DNA of 64,000 nt from an uncultured Bacteroidales bacterium (lineage in GTDB: Bacteria; Bacteroidota; Bacteroidia; Bacteroidales; UBA932), in the NCBI GenBank assembly GCA_905234475.1, contig CAJOHX010000022.1:1-64000 (forward strand), given 5' to 3'. The position numbers and the translations under genes are program-made. This document shows positions 25,028 through 32,954 of this stretch, piece after piece (position 1 is the stretch's first letter; each line of letters begins with the position of its first letter). The notes under the pieces were generated by a model, which did no database searches, had not been told where the DNA came from, and saw only the letters and a list, made by a program, of their open reading frames with translations.

Positions 25028-26632
25028 ATGAGCAAAAGGACGATTCAATTCTTGCTGACGGCGGCCCTGGCCGCCTCCTGCGTCGGGACGGGCCTCTCTC
25101 CCGACGACGGGCCGGCAGCGAACGGGAGGCTGTCTGACGAGCCCGGCATGATCGTGCTGGGCGACCGCCTGGAGGACCCCTACACCGTGGAGAACATGAA
25201 CAAGGCGCTCGCCGCCCTGTATCCGACCAAGGCGGGCCGCGTCGTGCTGCCCGCGACGCACCTCTACGTGCGTTTCTTGCCCGCGGACGAGCGGCAGTAC
25301 GCGGAGCTGGAGGCCCTGGGCGTGCATCTGGTGGACCATCCGGTGGACTACGAGATCGTGCGCGAGGGCGACTGGTACCACGATCCGGAGATCGACCCGG
25401 AGCGGATCACCTGGCAGTACGCCGTAGTGGATGCGGACTTCGATTTCCCGGCGGGGATCCGTTACGAGCTGATCGACAAGTGCCATATCCCGGTGCCGGG
25501 GGCGTCCACCAAGGCGGACGGCGACATCGACTGGGAGGCGCTGGAGCGGGAAGCGTATCGCCTGACGGGAAATGACCCTTCGCCTGCCTCGACAGGCTCG
25601 GCAACTGGCTCGGGTACAAAGGGCGAGGAGAGCGCTTCCGGCACCCCGACGGGGCGGATCACCATCGTGGATCCGGCCCTCGGGGGCCAGCCGGAAGGCG
25701 TCCGCGGCGTGCGGGTAGCCTGCAATTCCTTCGTCAAGTTCGCCCACGCTTACACGGACGTGAACGGCTATTACAAGATGGAGACGATTTTCGCCTCGCA
25801 GCCGCGCTACCGGCTGGTGTTCAAGAACGCCAGCGGCTTCGCCATCGGTTTCAACCTCATCCTGTCGCCCGCCTCGAATGCGGGCCTGGGAAAGGGCGAG
25901 GCCACGGGAATGGACCTCGAGGTCACTCCGGACGCGGACAGGCGTCTTTACGCCCGCTGCGTGGTCAACAACGCCGGCTACGACTACTGGAAGGCCTGTG
26001 AGATGGGCACGCCCGCCATCAAGACGCCCCCGTCGAACCTGCGCGTCTGGCTCTTCCAGGGGTTGGATTCCGGCTGCGCCGTGATGATGCAGCAGGGGGT
26101 GCTGGTGGACCGGAGCAAGATCGGCGAATGGCTGGGCGAGTTCTCCGTCCTGCTGAAAGTCTTCCTGCCGGACGTCACCCTGGGCCTGAAAGGCAAGGAC
26201 TCCTATGCCGACATCTATTCCCAGGCTGTCCACGAATTTGCGCACGCCAGCCATTTCATGCAGGCGGGCCGGGACTTCTGGGAGAGCTATGCGCGCTTCA
26301 TCCTCAAGTCCTTCGTGAGTTCGGGCTTCGTGGCCTACGGGGTGGGCACGGAGGAAGACCACGGCTACTGCGAGGTGGGGGAGATGTGGGCCTATTACCG
26401 CCAGAGCGTGCTCTACCGCGAGCGCTACGGCGGCGAGGCGGCCTTCGGGGTGAGCTACTGGTTCCACCCGCAGATCTTCCTCCAGCTGGAAGACCGGGGA
26501 CTGAACGCGTGGAAGATCTTCCAGGTGCTCAGCTCGGACGTGACGGACCGTTCGGTCCTCCAGAAGAAGCTGATCAGCTTCTATCCCGAGCAGAAGGGTG
26601 CGATCAATCAGGCGTTTATGAGATACAACTAG
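25028..26632 (+). CDS. Zincin-like lipoprotein with HExxH motif
   Basis: This 534-aa protein has a lipoprotein signal (FLLTAALAASC, Cys at 17). A carboxypeptidase regulatory-like beta domain is seen at about 210-290 (GRITIVDPALGG, YTDVNGYYKME, YRLVFKNASGFAIGF). The C-terminal half carries HEFAH (H402-E403-F-A-H406), with Glu449 and Glu452 (YCEVGEMWAYY) as candidate third ligands at gluzincin spacing, so a surface zinc metallopeptidase is plausible. A Ser/Gly/Thr-rich insert (about 185-210) is encoded by DNA with a REP-like palindrome. The ATG at 25028 was chosen over a GTG at 25022. It is transcribed alone. Confidence 0.75.
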   Translation: MSKRTIQFLLTAALAASCVGTGLSPDDGPAANGRLSDEPGMIVLGDRLEDPYTVENMNKALAALYPTKAGRVVLPATHLYVRFLPADERQYAELEALGVHLVDHPVDYEIVREGDWYHDPEIDPERITWQYAVVDADFDFPAGIRYELIDKCHIPVPGASTKADGDIDWEALEREAYRLTGNDPSPASTGSATGSGTKGEESASGTPTGRITIVDPALGGQPEGVRGVRVACNSFVKFAHAYTDVNGYYKMETIFASQPRYRLVFKNASGFAIGFNLILSPASNAGLGKGEATGMDLEVTPDADRRLYARCVVNNAGYDYWKACEMGTPAIKTPPSNLRVWLFQGLDSGCAVMMQQGVLVDRSKIGEWLGEFSVLLKVFLPDVTLGLKGKDSYADIYSQAVHEFAHASHFMQAGRDFWESYARFILKSFVSSGFVAYGVGTEEDHGYCEVGEMWAYYRQSVLYRERYGGEAAFGVSYWFHPQIFLQLEDRGLNAWKIFQVLSSDVTDRSVLQKKLISFYPEQKGAINQAFMRYN

Positions 26633-26671
26633 ACGATGGCGTGGATGGAGTGCGGATGAAGTGAAACTTTT

Positions 26672-26702
26672 TTTGCGGATTCTCCAAAAAGTTGTATCTT
26701 TG
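26672..26702 (+). promoter_or_regulatory. Bacteroidota-type promoter (TTTG-N19-TATCTTTG) of tRNA-Leu
   Basis: TTTG (26672-26675) and TATCTTTG (26695-26702) match the consensus exactly at 19-nt spacing, ending 12 nt before the tRNA. This is the best promoter in the window. Confidence 0.85.
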
Positions 26703-26714
26703 CAGTCCATTCGA

Positions 26715-26800
26715 GCGCGGGTGGCGAAATGGTAGACGCGCTAGTTTCAGGAGCTAGTGTCAATTGCGACGTGTGAGTTCGACTCTCATCCCGCGCACCA
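26715..26800 (+). tRNA. tRNA-Leu (anticodon CAG)
   Basis: An 86-nt class II tRNA. The acceptor stem GCGCGGG pairs with CCCGCGC, followed by A and an encoded CCA. The anticodon loop TTCAGGA is closed by CTAGT/GCTAG and gives anticodon CAG. A long variable arm (TGTCAATTGCGAC) precedes the T arm (GTGAGTTCGACTCTCAT), as expected for leucine. Confidence 0.96.
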
Positions 26801-26834
26801 ACAGAAAAGGAGGCCAGACGGCCTCCTTTTCTGT
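26801..26834 (+). terminator. Terminator after tRNA-Leu
   Basis: A 15-bp stem (ACAGAAAAGGAGGCC / GGCCTCCTTTTCTGT) with a 4-nt loop starts at the base after the tRNA CCA end. Confidence 0.85.
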
Positions 26835-26932
26835 TGGCGCGCGGCGCCCTTTCCAGCAGCAATCGCAGTTAGTCCAAGGCAATGCTTGAAAGATTTCGTA
26901 CATTTACGCATTGAACCAATGCAACATTCATT

Positions 26933-27388
26933 ATGCTCACAATCGGTGATAAAATGCCGTCCTTCGAAGTCGTGGACCAGGACGGAAACCCGGTGAAGTC
27001 GGAGGATTTCATCGGGAAGGGGAAGAAGACCATCATTTACTTCTATCCCAAAGACAACACGTCCGGATGCACGGCGGAGGCCTGCTCGTTCCGGGACAAC
27101 TATGCCGAGCTGACGGCTGCCGGGTACAACGTCATAGGTGTCAGCAAGGATAGTGCGAAGTCCCATACGGGTTTTCGGGCGAAATACGAGCTGCCGTTCC
27201 GTCTGCTGGCAGACACGTCGCTGCAGATGCTGCAAGACTTTGGCGCTTGGGGCGAGAAGAAGATGTACGGGAAATCCACGATGGGCACACTCCGGCGGAC
27301 CTTCATCTTTGATGAGAACGGTATCCTGAAGCGTATCATCGAGAAGGTCGACACCAAGAACGCTGCCGGGCAGATCCTGGAAGACTGA
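26933..27388 (+). CDS. bcp: Thioredoxin-dependent thiol peroxidase (Bcp/PrxQ type)
   Basis: This 151-aa peroxiredoxin reduces hydrogen peroxide and organic peroxides with thioredoxin. The thioredoxin fold shows IIYFYPKDNTSGCTAEACSFRD, with peroxidatic Cys46 and resolving Cys51 five residues later, the PrxQ arrangement. The conserved GVSKDS, the GVWGEKKMYGK-like block (here GAWGEKKMYGKSTMG) and RRTFIFDENG follow. Length is typical. A weak TACATTTA lies at 26899-26906; a short terminator follows. Confidence 0.94.
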   Translation: MLTIGDKMPSFEVVDQDGNPVKSEDFIGKGKKTIIYFYPKDNTSGCTAEACSFRDNYAELTAAGYNVIGVSKDSAKSHTGFRAKYELPFRLLADTSLQMLQDFGAWGEKKMYGKSTMGTLRRTFIFDENGILKRIIEKVDTKNAAGQILED

Positions 27389-27394
27389 CGAATG

Positions 27395-27420
27395 CGCCCA
27401 AAGTGAATGGGCGGTTTTTT
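27395..27420 (+). terminator. Terminator of bcp
   Basis: CGCCCA / TGGGCG 6-bp stem with a 7-nt loop and a run of six T, starting 7 nt after the bcp stop. Confidence 0.75.
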
Positions 27421-27421
27421 A

Positions 27422-27429
27422 TAACTTTG
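27422..27429 (+). promoter_or_regulatory. Bacteroidota-type promoter, -7 element TAACTTTG
   Basis: An exact TAnnTTTG right after the bcp terminator, 7 nt before an ATG that opens only a short reading frame. No TTTG at -33 is seen. Confidence 0.45.
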
Positions 27430-27436
27430 TACTGCT

Positions 27437-27595
27437 ATGTTGCTTCAGACTTTATTGTTCGTGCTGTTGGCGGCTGGGCCGCTGCAGCAGGGCCCGTGGG
27501 TGTACGGGGCCCGGGAGAATTCCGTCAACATCCTTTGGATCAGCGAGATCCTTCGGAAGGCTCAGGACGGCCCTATTGTGCCATCGCGGCCTTGA
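27437..27595 (+). CDS. Short ORF of unknown nature, possibly a gene remnant
   Basis: A 52-codon frame begins MLLQTLLFVLLAAGPLQQG, which looks like the start of a signal peptide, and ends after crossing the 3' end of the convergent ctpA gene by 23 nt. Its last third is encoded by a REP-like sequence (GATCCTTCGGAAGGCTCAGGA). It has a well-placed promoter. It could be the stump of an exported protein cut by a repeat, or chance. No homologue is recognised. Confidence 0.25.
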   Translation: MLLQTLLFVLLAAGPLQQGPWVYGARENSVNILWISEILRKAQDGPIVPSRP

Positions 27596-29096
27596 AGGTG
27601 TCGTCCGTCTGGAGGAAGAGGTGGTAGTAGGCCTTGTCACCGAGTTTGGAGTAGCGGCCCACAAGGGCCCGGACCTGCGTCATGACATACTGCTTGTCCG
27701 TCGCCCATTCCTCCTGACTGGGGGTGAGTCCGTCCTTGCTCTTCGCGAAGTCGAGGAAGTGCCGCTCCAGGCCGGCGCGGTCGAGGTAGTCCAGCAGCGC
27801 GTCGTAGTCGTCGATGCGGGAGAGCTCGGTGCGGTGGGTGTCGAACCAGGCGGAAGCGAAGCGCATGGCCGTGGCCTTGCGGTTTGCGGCCACGTAGAAG
27901 GGCCCTGCGCGGGTGGTGTCGATGGGCACAAACACATCCGGCAGGATGCCGCCTTTCTCGATGCGCATGCTGTCGGCATGGACCATTTCGCCGCTGTCGT
28001 AGCGGCGCAGGACTTCGTAGTCGTAGTCGTCGGAATAGGGCTTCTGGATGCAGCGGCCGGAGGGCGTGTAGTAGCGCGCCACGGTGATGCGCATGCCGGA
28101 CTTGTCGGTGAAGAAGAACGGCTCCTGGACGAGCCCCTTGCCGAAGGTGCGGCGCCCGATGAGGGTGGCGCGCCCGTTGTCGTGGAGGGCGCCGGCGACG
28201 ATCTCGCTCGACGAGGCGCTGCCTTCGTTGACGAGGATCTTGACGCCGAGATCCTGGAACGGGCCCATGCCGTCGGCACGGTATTCCTCGCGCTTGCGGT
28301 GGCGGCCTTCGAGATAGACAATCATGGCCTTGCGCGGCAGGAAGAGGTTGGCGAGCTTGTAGGCCTGGTCAAGGTAGCCGCCAGTGTTGTCGCGCAGGTC
28401 GAAGATGAGCTCCGTCATGCCCTGCTGGAGCAGCTCCAGGCAGCTCTTGAGGAATTCCGTTTCCGTGGTGCGGGAGAATTTCGACAGGCGGAGGTAGCCC
28501 GTGGTGTCGCTGACCATGAAGGCCGCGTCCACGGAGTAGGTCGGGATCTTGCCGCGCGTGATTTCGAAGGGGATGACCTCGGCGCCGCGCTTGACCGTCA
28601 CGGTCACCTTGGTGCCCGCGACGCCCTTCATGCGGCGCACCATGCTGTCCTGCGGGAAGTGGACGCCGGCGATGTTGGTGGTATCCACCTTGAGCAGGCG
28701 GTCGCCCGGCTGGAGCCCGATCTTCTCGGAGGGGCCGCCGGGGATGACCTCGATGACGACGGCGGTGTCGTTGGGCACGTTGAACTGGATGCCGATGCCG
28801 TCGAAATTGCCGGCCAGGTCGGCTTCCGTCTCCTCAAGCACCTGCGGGGGCATGTAGCCGGAATGGGGGTCCAGGGCCGACAGGGCGGCCGCGGCCACGG
28901 CCTCGGTGACCTTCTGCCGGTCCACGGAGTCGACGTAGTTCTCGTCGATGCACTGCAGGATCAGCTCGACCTTACGCCAGTCGTTCGCGGAGACCTTCAT
29001 CTTGCGGCTGCGCCCGCTGACGACCTGGATGAGCAGGGCGAGCAGCAGGCCGATGACCACGCCCAGCAGGGCCACGAGGATGGAAGAACGCTTCAT
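27573..29096 (-). CDS. ctpA: S41 family C-terminal processing peptidase
   Basis: This 507-aa periplasmic serine protease has an N-terminal signal anchor (about 5-27), an N-terminal helical segment, a PDZ domain (about 85-175, GIGIQFNVPNDTAVVIEVIPG, GLQPGDRLLKVD) and the S41 catalytic domain: FDLRDNTGGYLDQA (about 232-245), NEGSASSSEIVAGAL (290-304) with the nucleophilic Ser, and RTFGKGLVQ with Lys320. A helical C-terminal extension follows. Such enzymes trim C-termini of periplasmic substrates. It is the last gene of a four-gene minus-strand run and starts 7 nt after the dCMP deaminase gene. Confidence 0.93.
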   Translation of the reverse strand: MKRSSILVALLGVVIGLLLALLIQVVSGRSRKMKVSANDWRKVELILQCIDENYVDSVDRQKVTEAVAAAALSALDPHSGYMPPQVLEETEADLAGNFDGIGIQFNVPNDTAVVIEVIPGGPSEKIGLQPGDRLLKVDTTNIAGVHFPQDSMVRRMKGVAGTKVTVTVKRGAEVIPFEITRGKIPTYSVDAAFMVSDTTGYLRLSKFSRTTETEFLKSCLELLQQGMTELIFDLRDNTGGYLDQAYKLANLFLPRKAMIVYLEGRHRKREEYRADGMGPFQDLGVKILVNEGSASSSEIVAGALHDNGRATLIGRRTFGKGLVQEPFFFTDKSGMRITVARYYTPSGRCIQKPYSDDYDYEVLRRYDSGEMVHADSMRIEKGGILPDVFVPIDTTRAGPFYVAANRKATAMRFASAWFDTHRTELSRIDDYDALLDYLDRAGLERHFLDFAKSKDGLTPSQEEWATDKQYVMTQVRALVGRYSKLGDKAYYHLFLQTDDTFKAAMAQ

Positions 29097-29103
29097 GGGG
29101 GGA

Positions 29104-29508
29104 TCAGTCTATTTTCTCGACTTCGACGCCCGCCCGGCGGAGCAGGTCGATGCCGTCCGTGAGACGGTATTCGTCGCGGTACACGACGCGCCGGATGCCG
29201 GACTGGATGATGAGCTTGGCGCACTCCATGCAGGGCGAGGCGGTCACATAGAGGGTGCTGCCCTCGGCGCTGTTGCCGGACTTGGCCACCTTGGAGATGG
29301 CGTTGGCCTCGGCGTGGAGCACGTACGGCTTGGTGACCCCGTTCTCGTCCTCGCAGATGTTCTCGAAACCGGAGGGCGTGCCGTTGTAGCCGTCCGAGAT
29401 GATCATCCTGTCCTTGACGAGCAGGGCGCCTACCTGGCGGCGCTTGCAGTAGGAGTTGGTGGCCCACACGGCGGCCATTTCCATGTATTTTTCGTCGAAT
29501 TTGCTCAT
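29104..29508 (-). CDS. dCMP/cytidine deaminase family protein
   Basis: This 134-aa zinc enzyme matches deoxycytidylate deaminases of the ComEB type. The zinc site is H65-A66-E67 (VLHAEANAI) and C93/C96 (SPCMECAKLI). The N-terminal MAAVWATNSYCKRRQVGALLVKD and GYNGTPSGFENICED fit dCMP deaminase and are known for nucleotide contacts. It would turn dCMP into dUMP for thymidylate synthesis. The start at 29508 overlaps the end of the acyl-CoA synthetase gene by 4 nt; the frame runs open to 29835 but only as a shadow of that gene. Confidence 0.92.
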   Translation of the reverse strand: MSKFDEKYMEMAAVWATNSYCKRRQVGALLVKDRMIISDGYNGTPSGFENICEDENGVTKPYVLHAEANAISKVAKSGNSAEGSTLYVTASPCMECAKLIIQSGIRRVVYRDEYRLTDGIDLLRRAGVEVEKID

Positions 29509-31169
29509 GCTTCCGTCTGTCTTTGGTAGAGGTATCGCTTGATGCTGCGCTTGGGCGTGCGCTCGAAGTCTTCCGGCAGGAACTCCAGCTGGCGGATCTG
29601 GGCGTACGCGGGCAGGAGCTTGTTGATCTCGGGCAGGCCGCTGCGGAGGCGCTCTTCGAGCTCCTCGCCGCTCATGCCGTCCAGCTCGCCCTGGTGGTAG
29701 TCCGGGTAGATGAGGGCCGTCAGGCCGGCCTTGTCCTCGACCACGAGCGAGTCGATGACGTAGGTGACGTTGTTGATGACGGCCTCGAGCTCCTCGGGGT
29801 AGATGTTCTGGCCGTTGGCGCCGAGGATCATGCACTTGGAGCGGCCGCGCAGGTACAGGTAGCCGTCATAGTCGATCACGCCGATGTCGCCGGTCTTGAG
29901 CCAGTTGTCGTTGGTGAAGGAGGCCTTGGTGGCCTGGCGGTTCTTGTAGTAGCCGAGGAAGACGTTGTCGCCCTTGACCTGGATCTCGCCGGGTTCCTTG
30001 TAAGGGTTCTTGGAGTCGATGCGGATCTCGCAGCCCGGCACCGGCACGCCGCAGGAGCCCTTGCGGGTCTTCCACCATTTGGCGTAGGTGATGATGGGGC
30101 CGCACTCCGTCATGCCGTAGCCGACGGTGAAGGGGAAGTGGATCTGGCGCATGAACTTTTCCACCTCGGGGTTGAAGGCGGCGCCGCCGAGGATGACTTC
30201 CTCGAAGCGGCCGCCGAAGGCCTCGATGAGGTTGTCGCGGATCTTCTTGCGGATCACCTGGTCCACGATCGGGATGCGCATCAGGGACTTGTGGCGGTCC
30301 ACCACGGGCTTGATCTGCGACTTGTACACCTTCTCGAAGATAAGGGGCACGGCGATGATGATGTCCGGGTGGATCTCGGAGAAGGCCTTCATGATCACCT
30401 TCGGGCTCGGGGTGCGCGTCAGGAAATGGACGTGCGCGCCGATGGTCATCTCGAAGAGGAACTCGAACATCATGCCGTACATGTGCGCGGAGGGGAGCAT
30501 CGCGACCACCTGCGACTCGCAGGTCATCTGCGGCTCGGCCGTCTCGCGGGCGAGGCGGAGGTTGCAGTTGAGCGCCCGGTAGGGGAGCATCACGCCCTTG
30601 GAGAAACCGGAGGTGCCGGAGGTGTAGTTGATCAGGGCGAGCTCGTCCGGCTGGTCCTCGTAGTAGTCGATGTCCTCGGGCTTGAAGCCGTTGGGATACA
30701 GGTCGTTGAAGGACCGGGTGAGGTTCTCCCGCACGGCCACGAGGTCCTGGTTCTTGGCGTAGATGTAGTTGAGGGTGTTCATCTGCACGATGACCTCCAG
30801 GCCGGGCATTTCGGCCTCGGAGAGGCCCTGCCAGATGATCTCGTCCACGAAGAAGACCTTGGCGTCGGAGTGGTTGACCAGGTAGTGGATATTCTCGGGC
30901 TTGAACTCATGCAGGATGGGCACGGGGACGGCGCCGTAGGTCATGGCGGCCACGAAGCACACGCCCCAGTGGGCCTGGTTGCGCGAGCACAGGGCCACCT
31001 TGTCGCCCTTCTGCAGGCCGCACTGCTCGAAGGCGAGGTGCAGCAGCCGGACGCGTTCGGCGACGTCGCTGTATTTCAGCGTCACGCCCTGGTAGTTGGA
31101 CAGGGCGTCGCGCTCCCAGTTCTCCTTGAAGCTCTTCTCGAGACGCTTGTTTACTGATTGGAATTCCAT
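29505..31169 (-). CDS. AMP-dependent long-chain acyl-CoA synthetase
   Basis: This 554-aa adenylate-forming enzyme activates a fatty acid with ATP and joins it to CoA. Motifs: LINYTSGTSGFSKGVMLP (phosphate-binding A3, about 180-197), VGYGMTECGPIITYAK (A5, about 350), GDIGVIDYDGYLYLRGRSKCMI (A7/A8) and a C-terminal hinge Lys near RTPKRSIKRYLY. The FadD/FACL class is clear; chain-length preference is not. It sits between a lipoprotein gene (19-nt overlap upstream) and the dCMP deaminase gene (4-nt overlap downstream), so cotranscription is certain in practice but the functional link is not obvious. Confidence 0.92.
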   Translation of the reverse strand: MEFQSVNKRLEKSFKENWERDALSNYQGVTLKYSDVAERVRLLHLAFEQCGLQKGDKVALCSRNQAHWGVCFVAAMTYGAVPVPILHEFKPENIHYLVNHSDAKVFFVDEIIWQGLSEAEMPGLEVIVQMNTLNYIYAKNQDLVAVRENLTRSFNDLYPNGFKPEDIDYYEDQPDELALINYTSGTSGFSKGVMLPYRALNCNLRLARETAEPQMTCESQVVAMLPSAHMYGMMFEFLFEMTIGAHVHFLTRTPSPKVIMKAFSEIHPDIIIAVPLIFEKVYKSQIKPVVDRHKSLMRIPIVDQVIRKKIRDNLIEAFGGRFEEVILGGAAFNPEVEKFMRQIHFPFTVGYGMTECGPIITYAKWWKTRKGSCGVPVPGCEIRIDSKNPYKEPGEIQVKGDNVFLGYYKNRQATKASFTNDNWLKTGDIGVIDYDGYLYLRGRSKCMILGANGQNIYPEELEAVINNVTYVIDSLVVEDKAGLTALIYPDYHQGELDGMSGEELEERLRSGLPEINKLLPAYAQIRQLEFLPEDFERTPKRSIKRYLYQRQTEA

Positions 31170-32443
31170 ATTAAGCTGATGCCTTTTCTGCCCCAGGCGA
31201 GGGTTTTATCAGGTTCGTAAAGCAGGAAACGGCAGCCCTTGCCGGGCAGCGTGATGCGGGGCTCCTCCTTGTCGGGGCGCTCCGCTTCCAGGAAGGCGCG
31301 CACGTCGGCCTCGGAGCCGAAGACGTGCCAGCCGCCCCACTGGGCGGTGACGCTGTCGTCGGCGAGGGCGAAGGCGCTGCCGTAGAGGGCGGGGATGAAG
31401 CCGCGCCGCGTGTTTTCGGCGGGTTCGTGCTCCGTCGCGGCCTTGGCCGGGCGGACGAGCGTGACCGTGCCGCCGTCGAAGCGGACGAGGGCGATCTCCC
31501 GGATGTCGAGTTCTTTCTCCCACAGGAGCGGGTCCTTGCCGGCTTCCTTCTTGAGCTCTGCGAGCTTCTTCTGGTAGCGGGTCAGGCGGACGGAGGCATC
31601 CTGGTAGCGCTCAACAGCTTCCCGCATCTGCGGGTTGCTCACAGGCAGGGCCATGGCGAAGCGGGTGTCGCGGGGGAGTATGGCGTCCAGGCGGCTGTCG
31701 GCGGGCGGCAGCGAGCCCAGGATGTTGGCGTAGTAGGTGTCGGAGGCGTCGCAGACGGGCTGGATGGCAAAGCCGCCGGAGGCCGGCGTCAGCACGGTCC
31801 AGTCCGCCAGGGCGGCCAGGAAGGCGGTCAGGTCCCGCCGGGGGAAATCCTGCAGCCAGCCCTTCGGGGCGAGGCGCTCCGCTCCGCTGTTGCGGAAAAT
31901 GATGAAGTCGTCCGAGGCCGCGGCGGCGAGGGCCTGCCGGAAGCCGGGGGCGTCGAGGATGGAGGTGTATTCGCCGATATGGCGCCGTACGGCGGTGAGC
32001 TGGGCTTCCGAAGGGGTGATGACGAGGAAGCCGCGGCGGCCCGATTCCTTGTCCGGCGCGAAATACTCGGTGTGCAGCTTGAGGCTGGCCGCCTGGGTGC
32101 GGAGGGTGCTGACGGCCGACACGGAATCAGTGCTCTCCGTGCGCCCGCAGTCCAGGGCGAGCACGGGGACAAGGCTGCCGTTGTAGCAGAGCGACAGGGC
32201 CATCCGGGCGTTTTTGAACGCAGTCAGGTTCAACTTGGCGAGCACGCTGGTGGAATCGTACAGCCGCATCCCGTCGGCGCAGTGGTCGTAGCAGATCACG
32301 GCCAGGGCGTCGGACGGCACGGCGGCGAGCAGCTCCGGCGTGTGGCGCTCCTCACGCACGGCTCCGGCCTTGCGGGGCGGATTGCCGCAGGAGGAGAGCA
32401 GCGTCAGCAGGAGCAGGACGGCGATGGGCGTTTTTTTGCACAT
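31151..32443 (-). CDS. Hypothetical lipoprotein
   Basis: This 430-aa protein begins [20 protein letters not shown], a lipoprotein signal with Cys19. The start at 32443 was preferred to one at 32470, which would precede the predicted transcription start. The body is a mixed alpha/beta protein with [19 protein letters not shown] near the N-terminus and a helical segment about 280-310. The opening resembles DUF3352-like lipoproteins, which begin with a VPxDA segment, but this is weak. It is the first gene of the run lipoprotein/acyl-CoA synthetase/deaminase/ctpA. Confidence 0.75.
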   Translation of the reverse strand: MCKKTPIAVLLLLTLLSSCGNPPRKAGAVREERHTPELLAAVPSDALAVICYDHCADGMRLYDSTSVLAKLNLTAFKNARMALSLCYNGSLVPVLALDCGRTESTDSVSAVSTLRTQAASLKLHTEYFAPDKESGRRGFLVITPSEAQLTAVRRHIGEYTSILDAPGFRQALAAAASDDFIIFRNSGAERLAPKGWLQDFPRRDLTAFLAALADWTVLTPASGGFAIQPVCDASDTYYANILGSLPPADSRLDAILPRDTRFAMALPVSNPQMREAVERYQDASVRLTRYQKKLAELKKEAGKDPLLWEKELDIREIALVRFDGGTVTLVRPAKAATEHEPAENTRRGFIPALYGSAFALADDSVTAQWGGWHVFGSEADVRAFLEAERPDKEEPRITLPGKGCRFLLYEPDKTLAWGRKGISLIWNSNQ

Positions 32444-32449
32444 ATCTCG

Positions 32450-32457
32450 CAAATATA
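32450..32457 (-). promoter_or_regulatory. Bacteroidota-type promoter, -7 element TATATTTG
   Basis: Minus-strand TATATTTG ends 6 nt before the lipoprotein ATG at 32443. The mRNA would be leaderless. It is divergent from the typA promoter. Confidence 0.6.
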
Positions 32458-32493
32458 CTAATAATTTCAATTATGATTTTCCGGAGAAATCCC

Positions 32494-32501
32494 TAACTTT
32501 G
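32494..32501 (+). promoter_or_regulatory. Bacteroidota-type promoter, -7 element TAACTTTG
   Basis: TAACTTTG lies 9 nt before the typA ATG at 32511. Confidence 0.6.
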
Positions 32502-32510
32502 CACGTTTTT

Positions 32511-32954
32511 ATGGAAAATATGCAAGAAATCAGAAACATAGCGATCATCGCCCATGTGGACCACGGCAAGACGACGCTCGTGGACCGGATGATCTACCAG
32601 GCCAACCTGGTCCGTCAGCCGGAGAATCTGGGGCAGTTGATCCTCGACAGCAACGACCTGGAGCGCGAGCGCGGCATCACCATCCTCGCGAAGAACGTAT
32701 CGGTCATCTACAAGGGAGTTAAAATCAATATCATAGACACGCCGGGCCACAGCGACTTCGGCGGTGAGGTGGAGCGCGTGCTCAACATGGCGGACGGCGT
32801 GCTGCTGCTGGTGGACGCCTTCGAGGGCTGCATGCCGCAGACCCGTTTCGTGCTGCAGAAAGCCATCCAGATGGGCAAGAAGCCCATCGTCGTGATCAAC
32901 AAGGTGGACAAGCCCAACTGCCGCCCGGACGAGGTGCAGGAGGAGTCGACCTGA
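32511..32954 (+). CDS. typA: Ribosome-associated GTPase TypA/BipA, N-terminal part (frameshifted)
   Basis: These 147 codons hold most of the GTPase domain: [18 protein letters not shown] (G1, about 13-30), RERGITI (G2), [15 protein letters not shown] (G3) and [15 protein letters not shown] (G4). The frame then ends EEST-stop. In intact TypA a stretch such as [18 protein letters not shown] follows here; the next ORF resumes at [10 protein letters not shown]. The expected 5-residue joint is missing by a number of bases that is 1 modulo 3 (most simply 4 bases) near 32943-32950. The stop and the next ATG overlap (TGATG). This is either a sequence error or a real lesion that splits G4 from G5. Confidence 0.9.
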   Translation: MENMQEIRNIAIIAHVDHGKTTLVDRMIYQANLVRQPENLGQLILDSNDLERERGITILAKNVSVIYKGVKINIIDTPGHSDFGGEVERVLNMADGVLLLVDAFEGCMPQTRFVLQKAIQMGKKPIVVINKVDKPNCRPDEVQEEST

